Source: Micromonospora rubida (lineage in GTDB: Bacteria; Actinomycetota; Actinomycetes; Mycobacteriales; Micromonosporaceae). From it: a stretch of DNA of 44,922 bases. The notes under the pieces were generated by a model, which did not search any database, was not told where the DNA came from, and worked only from the letters and a program-made list of their open reading frames with translations. The position numbers and the translations under genes are program-made. Of this stretch, positions 1 to 7,137 are shown piece by piece (positions within the stretch are counted from its first letter, which is position 1; every line of letters starts with the position of its first letter). The stretch lies in assembly GCF_009908295.1 (NCBI RefSeq), contig NZ_JAAALO010000016.1:1-44922 (forward strand), written 5' to 3'.

Positions 1-227
1 CGCAAGGTTCTCTACACCACCAACATCATCGAGAGCCTCAACGCCCGGTTCCGGCAGGCCGCCCGCAGGCGAGGGCACTTCCCGACCGAGCAGGCCGCGA
101 TGAAGGTCCTCTACCTCGTCGTCCAGCGAAACGTAAGGGCGGCGGGAGTATCACCGGCCGGGTCTACGGTTGGGCCAAGGCCCTCAACGCCCTGATCCTC
201 GCCTACGGCGACCGGATCACCATCTAA
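1..227 (+). pseudogene. IS256-family transposase, C-terminal remnant
   Basis: The first bases encode the conserved end of an IS256-family (mutator-type) transposase: NIIESLNARFRQ, then RRGHFPTEQAAMKVLYLV. The frame breaks near position 135 to 150. The family's final residues continue in another frame (TGRVYGWAKALNALILAY, stop at 225-227), so the copy is frameshifted. The N-terminal part lies outside the window. It would have been a DDE transposase acting on its own terminal repeats. It is dead as written. Family assignment rests on motif recognition only. Confidence 0.75.
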
Positions 228-266
228 CAACCTCGATCACACCACAGGCCCAAACACGGAAATCGA

Positions 267-483
267 GGCTCTGGCTCACTTTCGGTGGTCGCAGAGAGTG
301 GCGGCCCATTCGCCCGGACGGCAGCACTGCCCAAATCTGCATTATCGGGGCAAAAGGCGTAGCGGATCCATGGTTGCCAGCCTTCACACGAAACCGGCCA
401 GCCCTGAAGCACCGACGTCAGTGGCTCGCGTGCACGCCTGCGGCGCCGCTACAGAATGTAACCACCGAAAGCGAGCCAGAGCC
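267..483. mobile_element. 217-bp MITE-like element with 23-bp inverted ends and 8-bp target duplication
   Basis: Positions 267-289 and 461-483 are inverted repeats of 23 bp with one mismatch, both starting ggctctggct when read inward. The element is flanked exactly by the direct repeat gaaatcga (259-266 and 484-491), as expected for an 8-bp target-site duplication. The interior has no convincing gene. IS256-family transposases typically make 8 to 9-bp duplications, and an IS256 remnant lies 40 bp away, so mobilisation in trans by that family is a reasonable inference. It sits just downstream of the MFS gene stop at 521. Confidence 0.6.
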
Positions 484-520
484 GAAATCGACACACTCCC
501 GCCCCTGGCCGAGAGTTTGG

Positions 521-1723
521 TTATCGCAGGTTCTTGTTGGTGCGGGCGCTCCAGACCGTGAGTGCGGCTGCCAGGGCGCAGGCGCCGCCGAGCCACAGAA
601 CAGCCTGGAGGGTGAGCGAGTCGACGATGACACCGCCGGTCAGCGCGCCGAGGCCGATCGACAGGTTGAACACCGCCACCCACAGGGCGGAGGCCGCTTC
701 CACGGCTTGTGGCGCGGTCTTGATCATCCATGTTTGCAGGCTGACCGACACGCCGCCGAAGGCTAGGCCCCAGGCGATCAAGAGTGCGGCCCCGCCGACT
801 GGTCCCCGGCCCAGCACCAGGTAGAGCGGCATCGCGGCAGCCAGGGTTACGGTGATTGCCAGCAGGGTTCGGTGCGGATTGCGGGCCAGCGCGGCGCCGG
901 CGACGAAGTTGCCGACCATGCCCGCCAGCCCGAATCCGAACAGCAACGGGCCGACGAGTCGTTCATCGATCCCCGACAGCTTCTGAAGCGCCGGGCTCAC
1001 GAAGGTGTAGGCCGAGAAGTGGCCGGTCACGATGAGGAATGTCGCAAGGATGCCGATGCGTACACCTGGGTTGCGGAACTGTTCGGCCAGCAGCCGCAGA
1101 CGGACGGGCTGGGACGCGGCCAACGGCGGCAGCACGGTCAGCAGGGCGAGCAGCGCGACGAACGCCAGGGCGCTCAGCGTCGCGAAGGCGATGCGCCATC
1201 CGGAGAACTCGCCGAGCAGCGTGCCGAGCGGGACGCCGAACACGTTCGCGGCGCCGACGCCGCCGAAGATGATCGCGGTGGCCCGTGACACGTTCGCGGG
1301 GGCCACGAGTCGGACGGCCAGACCGCTGGCAACGGCCCAGAAGCCTCCGATCGCCACCCCGACCAGCACCCGGGAGGAGACCAGAATGGCGAAGGTCGGC
1401 GCCAGGGCCGAGGCCACATTGGCGAGCGTCATCAGCCCCATCAAGCCGAGCAGAAGCAGCCGCCGGTTCATTCCGCCGACGAGCATCGGAACCAGCGGTG
1501 CCGCGACCGCGGCGACCAGGCTGGGCACCGTCACCATCAGCCCGGCGGTCCCCTCGGAGACCGACAGCGCCGATCCCACGGCGGTCAGCAGCCCGATTGG
1601 TAGTTGCTCAGCGGTCACCAGCAGAAACGTTCCCAAGGCCACCGCGGTGACCGCCAGCCAGTGACTCCTCGGCGAGATCTGTTGGTCGCTCACCTGGGCG
1701 GCGGCCTCTTCTGTAGTCGTCAC
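521..1723 (-). CDS. MFS drug or metabolite exporter (DHA1 type)
   Basis: This encodes a roughly 400-aa major facilitator superfamily permease with about 12 hydrophobic segments. The first is near residues 20-40, and a typical loop (SSRVLVGVAIGGFWAVASGLA) lies near residues 110-130. The pattern resembles proton-driven DHA1 exporters of the AraJ/YdhP/NepI kind, so efflux of a small molecule across the cytoplasmic membrane is likely. The substrate cannot be read from sequence. A GTG at 1723 is preferred because GGAGGAGG lies 5 nt upstream; another GTG at 1738 lies before this ribosome binding site. It is divergent from a TetR regulator with a palindrome between them, the usual arrangement for a repressor-controlled exporter. 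Confidence 0.85.
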   Translation of the reverse strand: MTTTEEAAAQVSDQQISPRSHWLAVTAVALGTFLLVTAEQLPIGLLTAVGSALSVSEGTAGLMVTVPSLVAAVAAPLVPMLVGGMNRRLLLLGLMGLMTLANVASALAPTFAILVSSRVLVGVAIGGFWAVASGLAVRLVAPANVSRATAIIFGGVGAANVFGVPLGTLLGEFSGWRIAFATLSALAFVALLALLTVLPPLAASQPVRLRLLAEQFRNPGVRIGILATFLIVTGHFSAYTFVSPALQKLSGIDERLVGPLLFGFGLAGMVGNFVAGAALARNPHRTLLAITVTLAAAMPLYLVLGRGPVGGAALLIAWGLAFGGVSVSLQTWMIKTAPQAVEAASALWVAVFNLSIGLGALTGGVIVDSLTLQAVLWLGGACALAAALTVWSARTNKNLR

Positions 1724-1750
1724 CGATACCTCCTCCACTCATTCAGGAAC

Positions 1751-1792
1751 GATCGCTCCCATACACCGGTGGACCCTAGTATGGGAACGATC
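1751..1792. promoter_or_regulatory. Probable TetR operator between divergent genes
   Basis: Within the 96-bp gap between the MFS start and the TetR start, gatcgctcccatac (1751-1764) and gtatgggaacgatc (1779-1792) form an inverted repeat with 13 of 14 matches and a 14-bp spacer. Each arm also contains a gatcg-like core. The position suits repression of both divergent promoters by the adjacent TetR protein. No promoter hexamers could be assigned with confidence. Confidence 0.55.
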
Positions 1793-1819
1793 GATCCACA
1801 AGTCTGGTAGAGTGACGGC

Positions 1820-2425
1820 ATGGGACGCCCCCGAGAGTTCGACGAGCAGGACGCCGTCATCAGGGCGACCGATCTGTTCTGGCGTCGCGGTTACAACGCC
1901 ACCTCGGTGCGGGATCTGGGTACCGATCTCAAACTCACTCCCAGCAGCATGTACCGGACGTTCACCGACAAGCACACGCTGTTTCTGCGTGCGCTCGACC
2001 ACTACCGGGCTACCGAGTCCGCGCAGGCCGAGCAACGGTTGGACGCCGCCGGCCGGCCGGTCCGCCAAGTACTGCGGGACTGGATGCTGTGGCTGGTCTC
2101 CTGCCCGTCCGACGGCGAGCCCGGTCGAGGCTGCTTCGTGGTCAACACCGCCACCGAACTCGGCACCACCGACGCCCAGGTCCGTCAGCGGACCGAGGCC
2201 GCCTTCGAGGTCACCCGGCAGGCACTGCGATCGCTTCTACACAACGGCCGTCACGATGGCGAGTTGCCCATCGGCCTCGACATCGACGCCACCGTGGAGC
2301 TGCTGTTCACCACGGTGCTCGGGTTGCGGGTACGGGAACGCGCCGGCCACGACTGCGCACGTCTGGCCACCGCGATCGACGCCGTGATTCAGGCTCTGGG
2401 GTTCACCTCCACACAACCTTCCTGA
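1820..2425 (+). CDS. TetR/AcrR-family transcriptional regulator
   Basis: This 201-aa protein has an N-terminal TetR helix-turn-helix at about residues 8-54 (AVIRATDLFWRRGYNATSV, then SSMYRTFTDKHTLFLRAL) and an all-helical ligand domain. The segment GRGCFVVNTATELG near residue 105 is typical of the TetR subgroup that controls small-molecule exporters. It probably represses itself and the divergent MFS gene, with release on ligand binding. It is followed 23 bp later by the integrase, so the transporter and regulator look like cargo at the end of an integrative element. The ligand is unknown. Confidence 0.85.
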   Translation: MGRPREFDEQDAVIRATDLFWRRGYNATSVRDLGTDLKLTPSSMYRTFTDKHTLFLRALDHYRATESAQAEQRLDAAGRPVRQVLRDWMLWLVSCPSDGEPGRGCFVVNTATELGTTDAQVRQRTEAAFEVTRQALRSLLHNGRHDGELPIGLDIDATVELLFTTVLGLRVRERAGHDCARLATAIDAVIQALGFTSTQPS

Positions 2426-2448
2426 CCACCAACACCAAGGGCCCAGCA

Positions 2449-3630
2449 GTGAGTACCTCGGACCCGATCAAGAAGATCATGCTTCGCAGCGGCAAGACCC
2501 GCTACCGGTTCGTCCTCGACCTCGGGCGCAAGCCGGACGGACGTCGTGACCAACGCACCTACACCTTCGACACCAGGAAGGAAGCCAAGGCGGAGTACGC
2601 CCGGATCAAGCACGAGACCAACCGCGGCACATACGTCAAACCAGGCAAGATCACCGTCGTCGAGTTCCTCGACGAGTGGTTGACGTCCGCCACCCGCGAT
2701 GTCGAGAAGGCCACCGCCGCGAACTACCGCGACGCCCTCCTACCGGTCCGGGCCCGCCTCGGCGGCAAGCCGCTCCAGGACGTCACCGAGGCCGACATCG
2801 AGGCACTGATCGACTGGATGCTGACGGAGGGCCGGCGACGTGGCGGCAAGCCGGGAACAGGGCTGGGTGTCCGATCGGTGCGCCTGACTCTCGGCCGGCT
2901 CCGGACCGCGCTGAACGTCGCGGTTCGCCGCCAGCTCGTGGTGCGGAACGTCGCAGCGTTCGTAACCATCCCCAGGTCACTGACGAAGGCCGCCGCTGAG
3001 GCGAGGGCAGAACGCAAGCCCTGGACTCAGGACGAGGTGAAGGCGTTCCTGGCCGGCATCACCGGCGAACGCTTACACGCCCCCTGCCTGCTGTCACTCA
3101 TGGGCCTGCGACCCGCTGAGGTGTGTGGGCTGCGCTGGTCCGATGTCGACTTCGAGGCCGGCACGATCGCCGCCGGGGAGAACACGCGGACGCTCGTCGA
3201 CAGCGAGATCGAAGAGAAGGAGGCCAAGTCGGCGGCCGGCAAACGCGGCCTACCGATGCCTACCACAGTCACGAAGGCCCTGAAAGCACTCCAGACGCTG
3301 CACAAGAAAGAACGACTGAAGGCGGGCGATGCCTACGTCGACAGCGGCTACGTCCTGGTCAACGAACTCGGCCAGCCGCAGCGCACCGACTGGTTCCGCC
3401 GCCGGGTGTACGACCTGATGGCCAAGGTCGGGGTCCGCAAGGTTCGACCCTACGACGCGCGGCACGCCTGCCTGACCTACCTCGCCGGCGCTGGAGTGCC
3501 CGACGTCGTGCTGGCGGCCTGGGCCGGTCACGCGGACGGCGGCACGCTCGCCAAACGGGTCTACGTCCACCCCGACAGCAGCCACCTGAAGGTGGCGGCC
3601 GAGCACCTCGAATCAGGGCTGTTCGGGTGA
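2449..3630 (+). CDS. int: Tyrosine site-specific integrase of the tRNA-Pro element
   Basis: This 393-aa tyrosine recombinase starts at GTG 2449, and the first residues (MSTSDPIKK) fit actinobacterial element integrases. It has an N-terminal arm-binding region, a SAM-like core-binding domain (about residues 60-160: VVEFLDEWL) and a catalytic domain. Visible catalytic residues are Arg in MGLRPAEVCGLRW, the His-x-x-Arg equivalent in YDARHACLTYLAG, His in WAGHADGGTLAKR, and Tyr in RVYVHPDS. The gene ends 113 bp from the 43-bp tRNA-Pro-derived repeat at 3743, the usual position of int next to att in actinomycete integrative elements. No excisionase gene was recognised nearby. A degenerate second copy lies at 10692-10944. 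Confidence 0.9.
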   Translation: MSTSDPIKKIMLRSGKTRYRFVLDLGRKPDGRRDQRTYTFDTRKEAKAEYARIKHETNRGTYVKPGKITVVEFLDEWLTSATRDVEKATAANYRDALLPVRARLGGKPLQDVTEADIEALIDWMLTEGRRRGGKPGTGLGVRSVRLTLGRLRTALNVAVRRQLVVRNVAAFVTIPRSLTKAAAEARAERKPWTQDEVKAFLAGITGERLHAPCLLSLMGLRPAEVCGLRWSDVDFEAGTIAAGENTRTLVDSEIEEKEAKSAAGKRGLPMPTTVTKALKALQTLHKKERLKAGDAYVDSGYVLVNELGQPQRTDWFRRRVYDLMAKVGVRKVRPYDARHACLTYLAGAGVPDVVLAAWAGHADGGTLAKRVYVHPDSSHLKVAAEHLESGLFG

Positions 3631-3694
3631 CTCCAGCGCCCGAAATTCAGCAGTACGCGCGTACGTGATGAATTGTGAGACGGAACAGCAAGAA

Positions 3695-3724
3695 GGCCTC
3701 AACCCACCGAAGTGAATCAAGGCC
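3695..3724 (-). terminator. Hairpin terminator in tRNA orientation beside att copy 1
   Basis: Read on the minus strand this folds into a 13-bp stem, allowing G-U pairs, closed by a UUCG tetraloop and followed by TTCTTG. On the plus strand the stem is poor, so it is designed for minus-strand transcripts, the direction of the tRNA whose 3' half lies 18 bp away. It may also reduce minus-strand transcription into the integrase. Confidence 0.6.
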
Positions 3725-3742
3725 CTGACCTGCTGTTTTACT

Positions 3743-3785
3743 GTCGGGACGGCCGGATTCGAACCGACGACCCCTTGACCCCCAG
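3743..3785. repeat. att-like 43-bp repeat, copy 1 (tRNA-Pro 3' half)
   Basis: These 43 bp are identical to 5127-5169 and 11048-11090. The third copy is the 3' part of the intact tRNA-Pro gene, covering the anticodon loop, the 3' anticodon stem strand, the T arm and the 3' acceptor strand. This is the expected identity block of an integrative element that inserts into a tRNA 3' end. The integrase gene ends just before it. Confidence 0.85.
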
Positions 3786-4212
3786 GACGCTTCGTCACAC
3801 GTCCACGCACGTCACGCCCGCTATCCCCAAGATCAGGCCGTGCGGTCGACGTCGTGCCGCGCACCATCGCGCAGGCCGTGTGGTCCCCATCTGGTCCCCA
3901 GGCGCTGACGCAACCTTGGCGACCGCAACACGCGATTTAGAAGTGTGGACACGGGCGAAAGTCGCTCGGCAGCGACCTGGCTTGACCCTGCTTCGCCGTG
4001 CTGGCCACCACGTCCAGGAGCTGACCGCCGTCGCCCATCCCAACGAGCACGCAACGGGCACGGCGGGATCGAACCGGTCGCGCTCGAACCGTCAGTTTTC
4101 AGGCGGAGCCGACATCAATCGGGTGTGATGCCCGAAACGCCTGCGGCCGGCGGGCGGTCTGGTTGCATCTCGTGCCCGCTCGTGCCCCTTCCAGGGACAC
4201 CGTTACTGGCCC
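3786..4212. other. 427-bp stretch without a recognised gene
   Basis: This stretch lies between att copy 1 and the orphan 193-aa gene. Short open frames exist but none has a ribosome binding site or recognisable protein motif. A phrase near 3895 (ctggtccccagg) resembles one near 5070 just before the next att site, so it may be the remains of an element arm. Nothing else stands out. Confidence 0.4.
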
Positions 4213-4794
4213 GTGGATGGCCCGTCGATCCTGGGCGGTACCGTCGCTGACGTGCAATCCGATCGCGCTCTGCTGGATCAAATCCGCGCTACGCCGTGGA
4301 TCGCGGCTCTGTTGGCGCGGTTGTTCGACTTCGATGTCTCGCGGGCGGCATACGGGCCGGTTGAGCCGGTCCACCTGGCCGGCGGTGAATCCCTTGAGAT
4401 GATCGCCGGGGATGCCTCTGGCGGAGCCTTCATGTTGGTCGGCTCAGGTAGTCAGCGACTAGTCGTGTACGTCGGGTCGGAAGGCGAGGGCGGGCTAATC
4501 GCCACGTCCCTGCGTGATGCGCTGGCACTCGTCATTGGCCTGTCCGGTCTCCACGACGCGACCGCAAAACCGTTCGGTGATGATGGCAGCCAGCTACGGG
4601 ACTGGCTGGCCCAGGCAGACCACTACATCCGCGCTGACTGGTCGCAGCTCGACATGGAACGGGACCGGCTCCGGGAAGCACTGGATCTACCGGCCGCAAA
4701 CGAGCTCTTGGCCGCACTGCACGCAGCGGCGGCCGACGAGCACTATCGCCCGATCAGCGACGCTGGCGAACGCTACAGGTCAATGCTTGAGTAG
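4213..4794 (+). CDS. Hypothetical protein, orphan cargo between two att copies
   Basis: This is a soluble 193-aa acidic protein if started at GTG 4213; GTG 4252 (VQSDRALLDQ) is an alternative and neither has a strong ribosome binding site. No signal peptide, membrane segment or family motif was recognised. The middle (GGAFMLVGSGSQRLVVYVGSEGEGGL, quoted in parts: GGAFMLVGSG and LVVYVGSEG) looks like a beta-rich region, and the C-terminal half is helical (SQLDMERDRLREALDLP). It is the only convincing gene between the att copies at 3743 and 5127. Function is unknown; a small accessory or immunity-type protein is possible but not shown. Confidence 0.6.
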   Translation: MDGPSILGGTVADVQSDRALLDQIRATPWIAALLARLFDFDVSRAAYGPVEPVHLAGGESLEMIAGDASGGAFMLVGSGSQRLVVYVGSEGEGGLIATSLRDALALVIGLSGLHDATAKPFGDDGSQLRDWLAQADHYIRADWSQLDMERDRLREALDLPAANELLAALHAAAADEHYRPISDAGERYRSMLE

Positions 4795-5089
4795 CCATGC
4801 GGGCCTGGCTGGAAAGCGGCGGCATCTCTGAGGAGGGTCGGGGTTCGGGGCGGAGCCCCGAGGTCTTCCGATCCTGCGACTCCCAAGCATGGCCGGCCGG
4901 CCCGGCCGATGCCGGCCGGAGGTCGCCAGCAGGCCGGGGCCGGGCCGGCGCGGCCCGCCTGCGGGTCGCCTTGATGCAGACAGCGAACGATTCAGCAGGC
5001 ATCCCGGCTGGATGCTTGGGACTTGACCAGCGGTCAAGGAGCGCCACGTACCGCCAGCTTGACCGATCTTGGTCCCCAGACGCCAAGAA
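4795..5089. other. Noncoding GC-palindromic stretch
   Basis: No gene was recognised. The stretch is rich in short inverted repeats: a run of ggccgg palindromes around 4889-4950, and a perfect 7-bp stem with a 3-nt loop (cttgacc/ggtcaag, 5022-5038). The density of palindromes could reflect a former element arm or transfer site, but no iterons or relaxase gene support that. Confidence 0.3.
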
Positions 5090-5116
5090 GGGCCAATCCG
5101 AGTCCCGGATTAGCCC
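5090..5116 (-). terminator. Hairpin terminator in tRNA orientation beside att copy 2
   Basis: On the minus strand this forms an 11-bp stem with one G-U pair, a GGACT loop, then TTCTTGG. It lies 10 bp from att copy 2, in the same relative place as the hairpins at 3695 and 10998 but with a different sequence. Confidence 0.6.
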
Positions 5117-5126
5117 TCTGACCTGC

Positions 5127-5169
5127 GTCGGGACGGCCGGATTCGAACCGACGACCCCTTGACCCCCAG
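5127..5169. repeat. att-like 43-bp repeat, copy 2 (tRNA-Pro 3' half)
   Basis: This is identical over 43 bp to copies 1 and 3. No integrase lies beside it, unlike copies 1 and 3. It separates the orphan-gene module (3786-5126) from the toxin and IS module (5170-11047). Confidence 0.85.
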
Positions 5170-5482
5170 TTTTACAACGATTCTGTCACGCCATGCCGGA
5201 GCAGCCCTTTACGTCTTTGAAAGCGGACAGAACGGTATCACTCATGACGCCCTTTGCTGGCCCATGTGGGGCACTCCGCAGCCCGAAGTCCCTCCTCGTT
5301 ACCGGGCCCGTTACGGCGGACTGTCAAGAGTCGAACCTGCCATTGAGTCCATCAGCCATCTTGCACGGCACACCCTGCAAGCCATCCTAGGACAACTGCA
5401 ACTATCCCCCGGCACCACCGACGACTCCCGACCGAGGCGTTGCTTGGGGCCAGCGCCGAGAACGGGTACGGCAAGCGACACT
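5170..5482. other. 313-bp stretch without a recognised gene
   Basis: Between att copy 2 and the IS5-type element no gene, RNA or clear repeat was recognised. Short open frames have no start signal or motif. Confidence 0.4.
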
Positions 5483-5491
5483 GAGCCCTTT

Positions 5492-6271
5492 TCATCGTGG
5501 GTTTCGGCTGGTGTGGATGTGATGTAGGACGAGGATGGCCTGGACGATCGCGGTGGCGCGTCGGGGGCAGCAGCGGAGTTTGGCCAGGGCTTCCAGCCTT
5601 TGAGGGTGGCGACGGCGCGTTCGCCGAGGGCCCGGATCTTGGCGTGGTGGCGGTTGACGGTCTTGCCGGCGGGATAGTCGGGGCCGGTGACGGTGCCGCT
5701 TGAACGGCGTGCGGACGCTGCCGCCAGCGCCCTGGTATGCCTTGTCGGCGAACGTCATGACGTTCGCGCTGGTCAGGGCGTCGATAAGGTCGTGGGTGCG
5801 GGCGGCGGTCAGGTCGTGCAAAGTGCCAGGGAGGGCGGGCGATGCCCAGATCAGGCGGCCGGCGCAGTCCGCGATGACCTGCACGTTCATCCCGTGGCGT
5901 TTGTGTTTGCCGGAGTAGTACGGCCTCTGGTCCGCGACCCGGTCGATCGGGATGAGGGTGCCGTCGAGAATCGTGTATGCGAGCCGGCCGATGCGGCGCA
6001 TGGCTGCGTTCAGGTCCTCGGCGTGTACGGCGAGCAGGTCGATGGCTTCCCGGACGTACCGCCAGGCCGTGGTGACGCTGACCGCGAAACCGCAGGCCAG
6101 GCGGGTGATGGTGTCACCGTTGCGGAGATGGGCCAGGGCAAGCAGGGCCTGCCGGCCGGCGTCGAGGCGCCACCACCGCCCGCGGCGCCGAGCGCGTTCG
6201 GCACGAATGAGGTCGGCCAGGTGATTCAGGGTCCGGCTGGACAGCGCGATCGCGGACGGGTAAGACAGCAC
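5492..6271 (-). pseudogene. IS5-family (DDE_Tnp_4 type) transposase with internal frame damage
   Basis: The 259-codon frame starts at GTG 6271 and encodes an N-terminal helix-turn-helix (LACGFAVSVTTAWRYVREA) followed by the DDE core: first Asp in AYTILDGTLIPIDRV, second in MTFADKAYQGAGG. Between about 5590 and 5680 the expected frame is shifted: the phrase with the catalytic Glu (RALGERAVATLKGWK) appears only in another frame, and the original frame resumes with LAKLRCCPRRATAIVQA to the stop. Two compensating indels therefore replace the catalytic Glu region, and the enzyme is probably inactive. The upstream end carries a fold-back structure, listed separately. Confidence 0.75.
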
Positions 6272-6330
6272 AGCGAGGCTCCCGGTTGGGGCATCGGATC
6301 TTGGTCGACTGCTGTCTTACCGGGAGCCTC
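6260..6330 (-). promoter_or_regulatory. Fold-back leader over the IS5-type transposase start
   Basis: Two interleaved inverted repeats lie here: gtaagacagca (6260-6270) with tgctgtcttac (6310-6320), and gaggctcccggt (6275-6286) with accgggagcctc (6319-6330). On minus-strand RNA the first pair covers the GTG start at 6269-6271 and following codons. The two pairs share bases 6319-6320 and cannot both form fully, so they are mutually exclusive alternatives. Hiding the start in transcripts from outside is a known way for insertion sequences to limit transposase expression. The assignment here is inferred. Confidence 0.45.
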
Positions 6331-6376
6331 GTCCTATGTCGACACGGGCTCCTCGCACCCACCGTGACCAACACCA

Positions 6377-6496
6377 TCACGATGAAAAAGCCTCAATAGT
6401 GCGGTAGTTGAGGGTGAGCCGCTGGTTGTTGAAGTGGTCGCTGTGTTCGTTGACTACGGCCAGGGCGTGCCGCTCGCTGTAGATCGGCACGTGGTC
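6377..6496 (-). pseudogene. Possible transposase C-terminal remnant
   Basis: The minus strand encodes VPIYSERHALAVVNEHSDHF followed by NNQRLTLNYRT, which resembles the end of an integrase-core (rve-type) transposase: an ERH helix and a H-[YF]-N motif. Nothing upstream continues the domain. It is a short relic of uncertain family, and could be chance similarity. Confidence 0.3.
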
Positions 6497-6515
6497 GGTG
6501 CGCTCTTCGCGGAGG

Positions 6516-6630
6516 CGGCGTGCCCTGGTCGCCGAGGGCGCGGACGACCTGTTCATCGCGGAGGACTCCCACCAGCGCATCTACGGCAATCGGATCCTCT
6601 TGGGCCGACATAGCATAAAATTGTCGGCCG
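6516..6630 (+). pseudogene. UvrD/Rep-type helicase fragment
   Basis: About 35 codons match a conserved stretch of UvrD-family DNA helicases: RALVAEGADDLFIAEDSHQR, then IYGNRILLGRHSIKL. This covers motif III (the DSHQRIYG region). Similarity stops abruptly on both sides, with no start, no Walker A and no C-terminal domain, so it is a recombination relic. The following 237 bases to the next gene show nothing recognisable. Confidence 0.5.
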
Positions 6631-6867
6631 CTCGCAGCGACCACACCAAGGCTGACAGCAGCGACCACCCAACCACGACCCAGCCACCAAAATCCCCCTG
6701 ACAAGCCCGTACGGCGCCGACGACGGCTCGCTGGGCGTGATCAACGAATACCACCGGCAGCCTGAGCCGATCTTCAAAACACCAGGTCAAGGCCGTCGAG
6801 CCAGTTTTGGCACGGCACAGGGCTCAGCTGAGCATTTCCCACGCCCAGCCAAACCCATTTGATCACG

Positions 6868-7137
6868 TCACTCGACTTGACGAGACTCGCCGCGCCTCTC
6901 AGGGCCCTCACGATATTGGTCAAATATCGTGCACGCCCAATATTCAGGTTCCTCATGACCGATAAGGTCATCTGACCCAATTTCAACCGATGCCCAATGT
7001 TCGTTGAGAATGGCCAACGCGTCTGGGCTCGATATCCCATATATCCGCACCATCTCCTCAACGATCGACGAGACATACTCCCGCATGTCGTCGACGACGG
7101 GGAAGGCGAACTCGAACCTGTCCGTCACCTTAACCAA
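6868..7137 (-). CDS. Putative immunity protein for the adjacent toxin tip
   Basis: This small acidic protein (89 aa from TTG 7137, or 86 aa from GTG 7128, VTDRFEFAFPVVDDM) has no signal peptide. It starts at the stop of the toxin gene (stop at 7130-7132), so the two overlap or nearly touch, the standard layout of polymorphic toxin and immunity pairs. The core (VEEMVRIYGIS, HWASVEIGSDDLIGHEEPEYW) resembles small proteins found downstream of actinobacterial toxin genes, but I cannot name a family. The end after EYWACTIF diverges from the pattern I would expect and may be truncated. The DNA is visibly less GC-rich than the flanking core genome. Confidence 0.55.
   Translation of the reverse strand: MVKVTDRFEFAFPVVDDMREYVSSIVEEMVRIYGISSPDALAILNEHWASVEIGSDDLIGHEEPEYWACTIFDQYREGPERRGESRQVE

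Noticed and set aside
4050..4090. Another tRNA-like phrase (gggatcgaaccgg)
   Set aside because: It does not extend into a cloverleaf and is not part of the 43-bp repeat family.
4889..4950. GC palindromes as a replication or transfer origin
   Set aside because: No iterons, replication gene or relaxase accompany them; ggccgg runs are common in high-GC DNA.
5323..5350. Phrase resembling a tRNA T arm (agagtcgaacct)
   Set aside because: No acceptor, D or anticodon stem can be built around it.
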